Shown piece after piece: positions 5,622-12,408 of a stretch of DNA of 33,607 nucleotides; positions within the stretch are counted from its first letter, which is position 1, and each line of letters begins with the position of its first letter. Location: the IMG/VR virus record IMGVR_UViG_3300030118_004679, positions 488 to 34,094 of that record; one strand, given 5' to 3'. Under the pieces are notes generated by a model. The model was not told where the DNA came from and did no database searches. It saw nothing but the letters and a program-made list of their open reading frames with translations. The DNA is from a virus. Position numbers and translations under genes: made by a program.

Positions 5622-5660
5622 TGCCAACTACTATCATCTGTGCCAATGACTACTATCATC
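5622..5660 (+). repeat. tgccaactactatcatct repeat, copies B and C
   Basis: Exact copy at 5622-5639 and a variant with a two-base insertion at 5641-5660, in tandem. An exact copy is also at 4561-4578. Confidence 0.65.
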
Positions 5661-5725
5661 GCGGAGCGATGTGGAGCCCACGAACAGTGGGCCATGGATA
5701 ACGAGTCATGGACGAGTGCCAACGG

Positions 5726-6057
5726 TGTACCACCTGTACCAGCAGTGTACCAGCTGTTTTACAGCGTGCCGGTACACCTGAACCCCTTGTTTTTGCTAGG
5801 TTTTTTGCCAAAAATCACTAAATGTACCGAGTGTACCACAGGATTTGCGTTAGCTTTAGAAATGGACCGTGGACCGTAGTTATAGAATCTTGGTTCATTT
5901 TTTAATTTAACCGGTACAAATGGTACAAATTCCACCAACCCCTGCTAACGCGGGGCCTGTAGGTGTACCACTACTTTTTTCGTGGTGGTACACCATTTAA
6001 CCAAAGCTCAATAAAATCAATAACTTAAGCTGTACCAGAGTGTACCACTATGTACCA
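5726..6057. repeat. Cluster of 13 TGTACCA-type iterons
   Basis: TGTACCA in forward orientation starts at 5726, 5735, 5746, 5832, 5964, 6031, 6041 and 6051, with TGTACCG at 5823. The reverse form TGGTACA is at 5921 and 5986, and CGGTACA at 5770 and 5912. The last three copies are exactly 10 bases apart, and the first three are 9 and 11 apart, close to one helical turn. One inverted pair makes a 10-base stem (5962-5971 with 5985-5994). Spacing in helical phase is typical of iterons bound by a replication initiator, or of operator arrays. Confidence 0.75.
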
Positions 6058-6088
6058 CAAATACGCGCCCTACCGGTCGCGATTTGGT

Positions 6089-6101
6089 AAATCTAGTTTA
6101 A
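6089..6101 (+). promoter_or_regulatory. AAATCTAGTTTAA element, copy 6 of 6
   Basis: Exact copy 27 bases before the start at 6129 and 32 bases after the last TGTACCA repeat; the leader ends atggagaaattattATG. Its closeness to the repeat cluster would let a protein bound there control this element. Confidence 0.6.
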
Positions 6102-6128
6102 ATGAAGTGTTTTAATGGAGAAATTATT

Positions 6129-6242
6129 ATGAAAATTAAACCAGCAATTAAGCAATTAAATGCGTTAAAAACTAATAAAACCTACAAGCAGTACATAAGT
6201 ACGGTAAAGAACTTTAAATGGACTAGGAGTAATTATGATTAA
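6129..6242 (+). CDS. Tiny basic protein
   Basis: 37 residues, MKIKPAIKQLNALKTNKTYK..., strongly basic and helical. A good ribosome-binding site (tggagaaattatt) and the AAATCTAGTTTAA leader support it. The sequence does not match a family I know. It could be an early host-interaction peptide or a nucleic-acid binder because of its charge; this is a guess. The next gene follows after 12 bases. Confidence 0.55.
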   Translation: MKIKPAIKQLNALKTNKTYKQYISTVKNFKWTRSNYD

Positions 6243-6254
6243 TGGAGAAATATT

Positions 6255-6617
6255 ATGAAAAATCTTATGCCTGTAGAAAGAAGGCATCTTAGCGATAGCA
6301 TTGACCTCTATGAATTATCAAAAGTTGCCGAAATTCATTCGGTTGGTTTTGGTGGTGCTTATGTACAAATCATAGTGCGTTCAAAAAAGACTTGGCTCGA
6401 GTTTTCAATTCTTAATACTTGCCTATCAAGGCTCGTAGAACCTACTGAAGACTTGAATGATTGGGAAATAACCTTACACCCTTATTCAAAAGGTGCACAT
6501 GTTATTACTGGTTTGACTGCCAAGGAAATAATTGAAATCGTGGATACGTCCATAGCAGATGACTTTGTCAACTTAGATAATGACGACCTGCAATTTGACG
6601 ATATGCCCATACTTTAA
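6255..6617 (+). CDS. Hypothetical protein (120 residues)
   Basis: Begins MKNLMPVERRHLSDSIDLYE, with Shine-Dalgarno sequence atggagaaatatt. It seems a compact mixed alpha/beta protein (ELSKVAEIHSVGFGGAYVQIIVRSKK, then WEITLHPYSKGAHVITGLTAKEIIEIVD) with a very acidic C-terminus (NLDNDDLQFDDMPIL). No cysteines in pairs and no membrane span. It is the second gene of the copy-6 unit. Family not recognised. Confidence 0.7.
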   Translation: MKNLMPVERRHLSDSIDLYELSKVAEIHSVGFGGAYVQIIVRSKKTWLEFSILNTCLSRLVEPTEDLNDWEITLHPYSKGAHVITGLTAKEIIEIVDTSIADDFVNLDNDDLQFDDMPIL

Positions 6618-6633
6618 TAAATAGGAGAGAAAC

Positions 6634-6765
6634 ATGAATGAATTAATGAAACATTTGGACGAAATGAAGGCTGTGGATAAGTTTCCAGAGTCTGATTTTG
6701 AAATCCAATGCAAAATTAATCAAGAGTTAGTTCGTAAAAAAGCTAGCTCAAAAAAGCATAGCTAG
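6634..6765 (+). CDS. Tiny helical hypothetical protein
   Basis: 43 residues, MNELMKHLDEMKAVDKFPES..., amphipathic helices with a lysine/serine tail (VRKKASSKKHS). Preceded by taggagagaaac, a strong ribosome-binding site, 16 bases after the previous stop. Last gene before an intrinsic terminator. Function unknown. Confidence 0.6.
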   Translation: MNELMKHLDEMKAVDKFPESDFEIQCKINQELVRKKASSKKHS

Positions 6766-6791
6766 TTAATTACGACAGCTATATTTAGGTT

Positions 6792-6820
6792 GCATTTATG
6801 AAGGTAAATGCGTTTTTATT
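6792..6820 (+). terminator. Rho-independent terminator
   Basis: Stem gcattta/taaatgc (6792-6798 with 6805-6811), loop tgaagg, followed by gtttttatt. It ends the 6129-6765 unit. Confidence 0.75.
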
Positions 6821-6849
6821 AATCACTTTATATATTAGGAGTAAAAAAT

Positions 6850-7596
6850 ATGAGTGGAAATTTTGACCCAAGTGAGCAAGAAACTAAAGAACTCTTGCCT
6901 ACAAATGAAACACCTGAGAGTGCTCACATCCCTGACACGAATGGCGACCCAGAAGGTGCTGAACAGCGTTCTGTGAAAGCATCAATCAGCTTGCCTGACT
7001 TTTTCCATGTGAATTACAGGCTTGATGACTATGGTAATCCAACATTCAAATCTGATGTGGTTAACCAAATCATGGCTATCTTTGACCAAAAGATTGATAC
7101 ACAACCAACTTTTGAAGAAAGAGAAGGTCATGCATCAGTAGACGAGCAAGTAGTTAAGTTTGAAGAATCAGTTAACAATATTGTTGTTGGCTTTCAAGAA
7201 CTAACTATTGTTGACCCACAGTCAACTGGCTTGTCGTTCTTGCAACTATGCACCAGAACATGGGCAGAATTTGCAAGTATCTCTTACGATTATCGAACAG
7301 CTATGGCTAAACAAGGCGACGAGATACCTGATTGGTTAATCGAGCGTGAACAAAAGATGTTCGACCTTGGTCGTAAGGCAAGAATGATGTCTATGGCTCT
7401 TAAAGCACTAGACCATTCCTTTGGCTTGAAAGAAGTTTCAATTCAAAGAAACAGAGTCCAAACAGCAGTTGAGCAAAGATTGCAAAGACTTGCTGAATGG
7501 AATTTCAAACAGTATGCAGATACTTCTGGTAAAACAGCACAAAAACTTAATGGTGCGACCAAAGAGCATATGCAAACTATGTTTGATAACGCGTAA
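6850..7596 (+). CDS. Hypothetical protein (248 residues)
   Basis: Begins MSGNFDPSEQETKELLPTNE with taggagtaaaaat upstream. Residues 1-42 are acidic and probably disordered. The middle contains SLPDFFHVNYRLDDYGNPTF and SVNNIVVGFQELTIVD. The C-terminal half is helical (ALKALDHSFGLKEVSIQRNRVQTAVEQRLQRLAEWNFKQY). No catalytic motif or membrane span. It follows an intrinsic terminator, so it starts a new transcript or depends on readthrough. It could be a scaffold or replication accessory protein; I do not recognise it. Confidence 0.72.
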   Translation: MSGNFDPSEQETKELLPTNETPESAHIPDTNGDPEGAEQRSVKASISLPDFFHVNYRLDDYGNPTFKSDVVNQIMAIFDQKIDTQPTFEEREGHASVDEQVVKFEESVNNIVVGFQELTIVDPQSTGLSFLQLCTRTWAEFASISYDYRTAMAKQGDEIPDWLIEREQKMFDLGRKARMMSMALKALDHSFGLKEVSIQRNRVQTAVEQRLQRLAEWNFKQYADTSGKTAQKLNGATKEHMQTMFDNA

Positions 7597-7828
7597 GCGT
7601 TGTTAACGGTCTACCCCGACGGTAACGAACGAGAGTCGCTGTCGGGACTGACTTTAAAGTTGCGGACTCTCACAAGTCCTAGCTAGGTTTAGATATCCAT
7701 TCCTAGCTAGGCAAAGAATTCGGCTCATTTATCCCCCAAGTCGAAGTCTAAGTAGGGAGCCGATAGGTATCATAAATAGACCTTTTCATAACTACTTAGG
7801 CTTCGCATTAATTAATATAGGAGCAAAT
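7597..7828 (+). other. Structured non-coding region, possible small RNA or leader
   Basis: 232 bases without a gene but with several pairings: cccgac/gtcggg around 7616-7646, gagagtc/gactctc around 7631-7670, two cctagctagg palindromes (7678-7687, 7702-7711) and tcggctc/gagccga (7720-7726 with 7757-7763). The multi-stem layout before a ribosome-binding site suggests a structured leader or small RNA. No tRNA features are seen. Confidence 0.4.
7678..7711. promoter_or_regulatory. Paired cctagctagg palindromes, operator-like
   Basis: Two exact copies of the perfect 10-base palindrome at 7678-7687 and 7702-7711, 24 bases apart centre to centre, about 120 bases before the next start codon. The two copies could instead pair with each other in RNA. 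Confidence 0.45.
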
Positions 7829-7984
7829 ATGCATCGTAGTAATTTACCAAGACCTTTTCGCAAAGGTCCAAAAACAGGAGACCGAAAGGTCATTTCATCA
7901 ACTACAGTGAACGGCAAAACTGTGCGACAACAAGTCGTGTACCAAGTCAATGGTCAATCACTTACAAGACATGAGAGAGTGTAA
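7829..7984 (+). CDS. Tiny basic hypothetical protein
   Basis: 51 residues, MHRSNLPRPFRKGPKTGDRK..., basic, with a C-terminal beta segment (VRQQVVYQVNGQSLTRHERV). Shine-Dalgarno ataggagcaaat. The stop overlaps the next start (TAATG at 7982-7986), indicating coupling. The gene contains a gaccttt/aaaggtc stem and a gacc-gaaa-ggtc mini-hairpin. Family not recognised. Confidence 0.62.
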   Translation: MHRSNLPRPFRKGPKTGDRKVISSTTVNGKTVRQQVVYQVNGQSLTRHERV

Positions 7985-8514
7985 TGGGCTTAGATATGAT
8001 GGCTGGTTGGGCTGAGCCCCAACCAAAACCAGAAGGTAATGTAGTGCCAATCAAAAAAGAAGAACTTCAGATTAATGCTGAATATGACTGGCGTAAACAT
8101 TCAAGACTACATAATCTTATGCAGACTATTTGGTTCTGTAAAAAGTACGAAGGCACACCTGTGCCTAAGGACGAAGACATTACTCTTAGTGCTCTTAAAG
8201 GTAAAGAACTACTTTACATTCCAGAAGACCAAGAAGAGCGTGCTTTTCTTTATCATGGTTTGACTGCAGCTATTGGTACAGTGTTACCTGAGTTTAATTG
8301 TGAGAATGTGCAGTTAGATATTACGGATTTACAGGTTATTCGTAACTTCGTAATGAACGATAACTTACCTTTCTGTGCTGACGGTATGTTCTGGGGACAT
8401 CAGTTTCAAGAAGATGCTATGCGAGAGTACAAAGACCAAGATTTAGAGTTTTGTGCTAAAGCTATAGAATGGATACAAGAAGGTAAAGAAGTTTACTATT
8501 CTTCTTGGTGGTAG
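7984..8514 (+). CDS. Conserved phage hypothetical protein with WRKHSRLH motif
   Basis: 176 residues beginning MGLDMMAGWAEPQPKPEG. The MGLD start and the stretch YDWRKHSRLHNLMQTIW resemble a family seen in T4-like and other marine phages (MGLD...WRKH-x-RLH) that is usually left as hypothetical or carries doubtful annotations. Further conserved-looking pieces are LDITDLQVIRNFV and FCADGMFWGHQFQED, and the protein ends with an aromatic stretch (EVYYSSWW). No known catalytic motif. Coupled to the upstream tiny gene and followed by a strong terminator. Confidence 0.75.
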   Translation: MGLDMMAGWAEPQPKPEGNVVPIKKEELQINAEYDWRKHSRLHNLMQTIWFCKKYEGTPVPKDEDITLSALKGKELLYIPEDQEERAFLYHGLTAAIGTVLPEFNCENVQLDITDLQVIRNFVMNDNLPFCADGMFWGHQFQEDAMREYKDQDLEFCAKAIEWIQEGKEVYYSSWW

Positions 8515-8536
8515 GTTTCTATATTTTCCTACCACG

Positions 8537-8584
8537 CTAGGGCTGGTCTCTCCCTAATACAACCCCAGCCCTAGCTTTTTTTTG
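8537..8584 (+). terminator. Rho-independent terminator
   Basis: Stem ctagggctgg/ccagccctag (8537-8546 with 8565-8574) followed by c and a run of T, 22 bases after the stop codon at 8514. A textbook intrinsic terminator. Confidence 0.9.
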
Positions 8585-8903
8585 TGTGCGTGTGTGCTCG
8601 TACAAACTAAATCTCGGCGATGCCCGTGCCAAAGCTTCGCTTTGTCAGCTACATCGCCTCGACGCCTCCGGCCATCCTTTAGGCACCGACACTTCGTGTC
8701 GTGCCGTCGGATGCCTCCAGCGGTTTGTACCTTCGCTCGACCGTGGGCCCTGGACTTCGCAAAAAATACGCCACTGGAAGGGCGTATCTTTTTGCTGGAC
8801 TTGTACGACAAGTTAGTAAATAAAATTTAACAAAAACGATTTGCTCGTGCGAGCTACAACGCTCGCACGTTCGCAAAGAGTATGTATATATAGGAGTAAA
8901 ATC
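8585..8903. other. GC-rich intergenic stretch with mini-hairpins
   Basis: No gene seen; open frames on both strands (8554-8876 and 8582-8830) lack ribosome-binding sites and depend on the GC-rich composition. It contains aaagc-ttc-gcttt (8631-8643), cgacac-ttc-gtgtcg (8687-8701), an atacgcc/ggcgtat pair near 8767-8787, acttgt-acg-acaagt near 8800, and tgcgagc/gctcgca near 8850-8870. It resembles the hairpin-rich spacers at 2715-3025 and 5480-5620. Confidence 0.5.
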
Positions 8904-9155
8904 ATGTCATTTTTACAAAAACTATTACCTAGTAAGTTAGGCGTATTTAATAAATTAGGAGCTATTATGGCTACGAGAATGTTTAGAGCTACTTTTGTAG
9001 ATTCTTTTTCACATAACACTATTGTTGTGGAGTTCGAGGCTCCATTTCCAGTAGATGAGCAAGTTGATTACAAGAAACTTGCGACCCAAAGGTTGGGCGA
9101 AATGATACGAAACGATTTAATTAAGATTCGTGATATTGAGCCCATTGAAATATAA
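8904..9155 (+). CDS. Small hypothetical protein with two possible starts
   Basis: 83 residues from ATG 8904 (MSFLQKLLPSKLGVFNKLGA), preceded by taggagtaaaatc. A second in-frame ATG at 8967 (MATRMFRATFVDSFS) has its own Shine-Dalgarno sequence, attaggagctatt, so a 62-residue form may be made as well. The N-terminal extension is amphipathic and basic. The core is beta-rich (FRATFVDSFSHNTIVVEFEAPFPV) with an EMIRNDLIKIRDIEPIEI tail. It lies 21 bases before the MoxR gene, so it probably shares its transcript. Family not recognised. Confidence 0.68.
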   Translation: MSFLQKLLPSKLGVFNKLGAIMATRMFRATFVDSFSHNTIVVEFEAPFPVDEQVDYKKLATQRLGEMIRNDLIKIRDIEPIEI

Positions 9156-9176
9156 CTATTTGATAAGAGGAGTACT

Positions 9177-10211
9177 ATGTCAGATACAACAACAATGCAG
9201 ACTGTTACAGCAACAGATCTGAAACAGGAGATACGCGATAACATGCGTATCGGATTAAACACTATGATCTGGGGAGGCCCTGGGATTGGTAAATCTGAGA
9301 TTCCACAGCAAGTCGCTGATGAACTCAACATACCATTACTAGATTTTCGTGCCAATCTGTTCGACCCTGTCGATGTTCGTGGTATACCACGAGTGGTTGA
9401 TAATGAAACCTATGGTGCAATGACATCATGGGCACCACCAGATATTTTCCCTACCGAAGAAACGCACGGCCCTCGTGGTTTGTTCATGATTGACGAACTG
9501 CCAACGGCACCACCTGCTACACAGAATGCGTTTCTACAACTTCTACTAACTCGTCAGGTTGGTAATTACAAAATGCCTGATGGTTGGTCATGTCTTGCTG
9601 CTGGTAATCGTCTAACAGACGGTGCCTCAGTTTACCAAATGCCCTCACCTGTAAGAAACAGACTGATGCATTACGAACTCGAACCTAGCTTGGACGCTTG
9701 GTGCGAGTGGGCGTTAAAAAATGAAGTCAATACTACTTTGGTTTCTTTTATGCGTTATCGTCCTAATCTTTTGTACAGTTTCAAAGCTGACGAATATGCT
9801 TTTCCTACTCCTCGAAGTTGGTCATTCGTCGATAAGCGTTTGAGATTAACAAAAAACATGGACGATTCAAGACTATTCTTTGGTATTGCTGGTGCTGTTG
9901 GCACAGGCCCTGCTGGAGAGTTTCTTGCGTTTGCAAAAATTGCAGACAAGTTGCCAGATATTGACAACTTGATTGCTAACCCTAGTTCATACATGCCATC
10001 AGAGGATCCTGCGGTATTGTATGCACTTACAGGTGCAGTGGCTTCTAGAGCGGAAAATTCCAAACTAGAAAACATTATGAAACTTGGTAAAAAGATACCT
10101 ACTGAGTTTCAGGTCGTTTTAGTCAAAAGCATACTTGCGATTGACAAAACATTATTTCAACAACAAGCAATACAAGACTGGGTTCGTGTGAACGCAGATG
10201 TTGTATTGTAA
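9177..10211 (+). CDS. MoxR-family AAA+ ATPase
   Basis: 344 residues. The Walker A motif GGPGIGKS (33-40), Walker B GLFMIDE (101-107), sensor-1 asparagine in AAGNR (141-145) and an arginine-finger region SPVRNR (157-162) place it in the AAA+ class. The sequence FDPVDVRGIP and ...APPATQNAFLQLLLTRQVG are typical of the MoxR/RavA branch. These ATPases act as chaperones with VWA-domain partners to remodel or activate protein complexes and metal sites. Two genes downstream lies a protein with a metallopeptidase-like and VWA domain, the usual partner. Ribosome-binding site aagaggagtact. First large gene of the 8904-13219 cluster. Confidence 0.88.
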   Translation: MSDTTTMQTVTATDLKQEIRDNMRIGLNTMIWGGPGIGKSEIPQQVADELNIPLLDFRANLFDPVDVRGIPRVVDNETYGAMTSWAPPDIFPTEETHGPRGLFMIDELPTAPPATQNAFLQLLLTRQVGNYKMPDGWSCLAAGNRLTDGASVYQMPSPVRNRLMHYELEPSLDAWCEWALKNEVNTTLVSFMRYRPNLLYSFKADEYAFPTPRSWSFVDKRLRLTKNMDDSRLFFGIAGAVGTGPAGEFLAFAKIADKLPDIDNLIANPSSYMPSEDPAVLYALTGAVASRAENSKLENIMKLGKKIPTEFQVVLVKSILAIDKTLFQQQAIQDWVRVNADVVL

Positions 10212-10226
10212 ACAACGGAGAAAATT

Positions 10227-10997
10227 ATGGCTACAGTTCGTATGTCAAACAAGCTCACAGTAGACCTCTGTAACGAGTATGCAAAGAGCTATGAAAACAC
10301 TAAACCAAAACCAGAGTACCCTGCGTCTCTTGGCGATGCTATCTATGACACTCATGTCAAACCTATTATTGACAGAATCAAAGAGGCATCAAAGCTCGAT
10401 GATGTAGAGTTCTTTGACCTTAATCAGGACGATGATAACGCATTCTTTATCAACGACAGTGAACTAAATGTTCAGTTTGAAACAGAGTGTTATGACCAAA
10501 AAGATAGAGAACCAGCTTATGATGATTTACCTTGGGAGTTGCAAAACTTAGTTAAAGAGTATGAATGTAGAATTGATACACCAGAACTTAAAAGTGCAAG
10601 CATGCCTCTTTCAGTAGAGCAACCATTGCTAAAAGGTAATTCCTATCGAAGTCAATTGTCATTCAATCTTTACCGAGCACCTCAAGACGAGGCAGTTATC
10701 AAAGCTCTTGAAATATCTAAAGCAAGACACATGTACGACATCAACAAACAAAATGAAGTCGCTAAGTTTGCTAAGATGTTGCTTCGTTTTCAAACGCTTA
10801 ATCAAGCATTGAAAGCATGGCCCGGTGGTGCTTTGGCATCTATGGTGCAAAAAGTTGACCCAGATAAAATGGTAACTATTCACAAGAAAACAGAGCGTAA
10901 AGCAAAAGCTAAACAAGACAAAGGCTTTGTCGAACAAAACGCTGGCGACTTCAACGCTGTGATTCTTGGTTCAACCTTACTAGGAGATGATGACTAA
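10227..10997 (+). CDS. Hypothetical protein between MoxR ATPase and VWA protein
   Basis: 256 residues, beginning MATVRMSNKLTVDLCNEYAK with acggagaaaatt upstream. N-terminal helices are followed by an acidic part (FFDLNQDDDNAFFINDSELN). The C-terminal third is helical and basic (ALKAWPGGALASMVQKVDP and KKTERKAKAKQDKG). No enzyme motif seen. It resembles, only weakly and from memory, phage proteins placed among nucleotide-modification-associated domains, and I do not rely on this. Its position between the ATPase and its VWA partner suggests a third component or a substrate of that system. The stop overlaps the next start (TAATG). Confidence 0.7.
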   Translation: MATVRMSNKLTVDLCNEYAKSYENTKPKPEYPASLGDAIYDTHVKPIIDRIKEASKLDDVEFFDLNQDDDNAFFINDSELNVQFETECYDQKDREPAYDDLPWELQNLVKEYECRIDTPELKSASMPLSVEQPLLKGNSYRSQLSFNLYRAPQDEAVIKALEISKARHMYDINKQNEVAKFAKMLLRFQTLNQALKAWPGGALASMVQKVDPDKMVTIHKKTERKAKAKQDKGFVEQNAGDFNAVILGSTLLGDDD

Positions 10998-12112
10998 TGG
11001 AAGATATTAAAACAGCTTTTACCCGAGCTCGTTCTTCGTTGTTGTTGAAACAACCATTCTTCGGTACGCTCTGTCTTCGCTTAGGAGCAGAGTTTACCGA
11101 AGATATTCCAACAGCAGGAACGAACGGCGAAAAGCTATTAATTAATCCCACATTCTTTCTCAAGTGTACAGCTGAGCAAAGAGTTGGTTTGCTAGCTCAC
11201 GAAGTTATGCATTGTGTTTACATGCATGTACTTCGTCTTAACGAGCGTGACCCATTTCTTTGGAATGTAGCTGGCGACTATGTAATTAATCTAGTCGTCA
11301 CTGACTCTGGCATGATATTGCCCGAAGGTGGACTACTTGATGAAAAGTATCGTGATATGAGTGCAGATGAAATTTACAACACTCTGCAACAAAATGGTGG
11401 TCGAGATGCATTGCCTGGCAATATGTCTGACTTTGACGGTACTTGTGTTCAACCTAATCCATCTTTGACAGACAGTGGTTCACAAAGTAAACACGAGGCA
11501 GATATGCGTGTTGCAGTGCAACAAGCTGCTGAAACTGCTAAAGCACAAGGTAAACTACCAGGTAGCTTGTCTAAGCTGGTTGATGAGATTGTGTCACCAC
11601 AAGTTAACTGGAAACAAAAGCTTGCACGATTCTTGAAAAGCAACAACAAATCAGATTACAGCTGGCAAAAACCTAATCGTAGGTTTGTTGCTGGTGGCTT
11701 GTATCTGCCTAGTTTATATTCACCATGTATCGAAGAAATTGGTGTTATTGTTGACACCTCTGGCTCTCGTACTGATGAAGAACTTAATCAAGACCTAGGC
11801 GAGATATCTTCTATGTTAGTTGATGCTAATGTAGAAAATGTTCGTTTCATGCAAGCAGATACAGATGTAACTGATGAACAAACATTTACAAGAGAGTCAA
11901 TGCCTTTAAAAGTTACTATGCAAGGTCGTGGTGGTACAATGTTTGGGCCAGCTGTTGCAGAAATGGCAAAGAAATATCCAAGTATCTCTTGTCTTATTTA
12001 TCTTACAGATTTGGAGTCAAATGACTTTGGAACTGAACCACACTTTCCAGTTGTTTGGATAACTAACTCAGCTACGGAGGCGCCCTATGGCGAAATTATC
12101 GAAGTCAATTAA
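10997..12112 (+). CDS. Zincin-like metallopeptidase/VWA-domain protein, MoxR partner
   Basis: 371 residues. The N-terminal half has a zinc-peptidase motif, HEVMH (68-72) in LLAHEVMHCVYMH, with GDYVIN (93-98) as the likely third-ligand region. The C-terminal part is a VWA-like domain with a MIDAS-type DTSGS (253-257), which binds a divalent metal, and ends near VVWITNS. This two-domain architecture corresponds to the DUF2201-type (peptidase-like plus VWA-like) proteins that pair with MoxR ATPases. The linker (150-195) is rich in Ser/Gln/Ala. It starts one base before the previous gene ends. The cell process is unknown; a protein-remodelling role with the 9177 ATPase is the best inference. Confidence 0.85.
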   Translation: MEDIKTAFTRARSSLLLKQPFFGTLCLRLGAEFTEDIPTAGTNGEKLLINPTFFLKCTAEQRVGLLAHEVMHCVYMHVLRLNERDPFLWNVAGDYVINLVVTDSGMILPEGGLLDEKYRDMSADEIYNTLQQNGGRDALPGNMSDFDGTCVQPNPSLTDSGSQSKHEADMRVAVQQAAETAKAQGKLPGSLSKLVDEIVSPQVNWKQKLARFLKSNNKSDYSWQKPNRRFVAGGLYLPSLYSPCIEEIGVIVDTSGSRTDEELNQDLGEISSMLVDANVENVRFMQADTDVTDEQTFTRESMPLKVTMQGRGGTMFGPAVAEMAKKYPSISCLIYLTDLESNDFGTEPHFPVVWITNSATEAPYGEIIEVN

Positions 12113-12263
12113 ACACATACAAAAGTATGTAAAAAACGGAGTTTTAATACTTCTTGGCACACTTGCAGTTGCTATCGTATTACAACATATTCTAACTTTC
12201 ATGATGTTAGCTTTATTACTAGCCGGCATGATGTATTTATCAATGAGGTTTAACTATGCCTAG
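12087..12263 (+). CDS. Tiny membrane protein
   Basis: 58 residues, MAKLSKSIKHIQKYVKNGVL..., with a basic N-terminus and two hydrophobic stretches (19-33 and 36-52) that would span the membrane. It starts inside the end of the VWA gene, with cggagg seven bases upstream. The end overlaps the next gene by 8 bases. One of three consecutive small membrane proteins following the MoxR/VWA genes. Function unknown. Confidence 0.62.
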   Translation: MAKLSKSIKHIQKYVKNGVLILLGTLAVAIVLQHILTFMMLALLLAGMMYLSMRFNYA

Positions 12264-12408
12264 TTTATTATCAAGTATTACTACAGCTTTGTGGATACTT
12301 ATCGAACTAATTCAATTTGGCTACATGGCTTATATTATGTGGAGGCAACGCAACAATGCTAACTATAGGAATATTCAGCGCGCTAGGTCTGCTTTTGCTA
12401 GCGCTTAA
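12256..12408 (+). CDS. Tiny membrane protein with basic tail
   Basis: 50 residues, MPSLLSSITTALWILIELIQ..., one hydrophobic span at about 5-28 followed by a basic tail (WRQRNNANYRNIQRARSAFA). It overlaps the genes on both sides (12087-12263 and 12356-12706) in other frames. The only ribosome-binding site is the weak gaggttta, and translational coupling is likely. Family not recognised. Confidence 0.55.
   Translation: MPSLLSSITTALWILIELIQFGYMAYIMWRQRNNANYRNIQRARSAFASA

Larger units (their letters stand above)
5437..6128. other. Long non-coding region with hairpins and TGTACCA repeats
   Basis: No credible gene; the plus-strand frame 5610-5879 has no ribosome-binding site and runs through the repeats. 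Contents: terminator-like hairpin (5446-5475), mini-hairpins cacgc-ttc-gcgtg (5502-5514) and cacgaa-caag-ttcgtg (5571-5586), the repeated actgccttcggcagt (5597-5611), tgccaactactatcatct repeats (5622-5660), the TGTACCA cluster (5726-6057) and copy 6 of AAATCTAGTTTAA. Confidence 0.6.

Noticed and set aside
5610-5879. 89-codon plus-strand frame
   Set aside because: Runs through the two non-coding repeat families and lacks a ribosome-binding site.
2095-6101. Integron-like gene cassettes
   Set aside because: The post-gene hairpins share no core sequence and no integron integrase is visible; the shared element lies before the genes and has promoter-like spacing. Kept only as a cassette-exchange idea.
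7597-7828. tRNA gene
   Set aside because: No T-loop GTTCGA-type sequence, acceptor pairing or anticodon stem could be found.
8554-8876. Protein genes in the GC-rich spacer after the terminator
   Set aside because: Overlapping frames on both strands, no ribosome-binding site, and interrupted by mini-hairpins.
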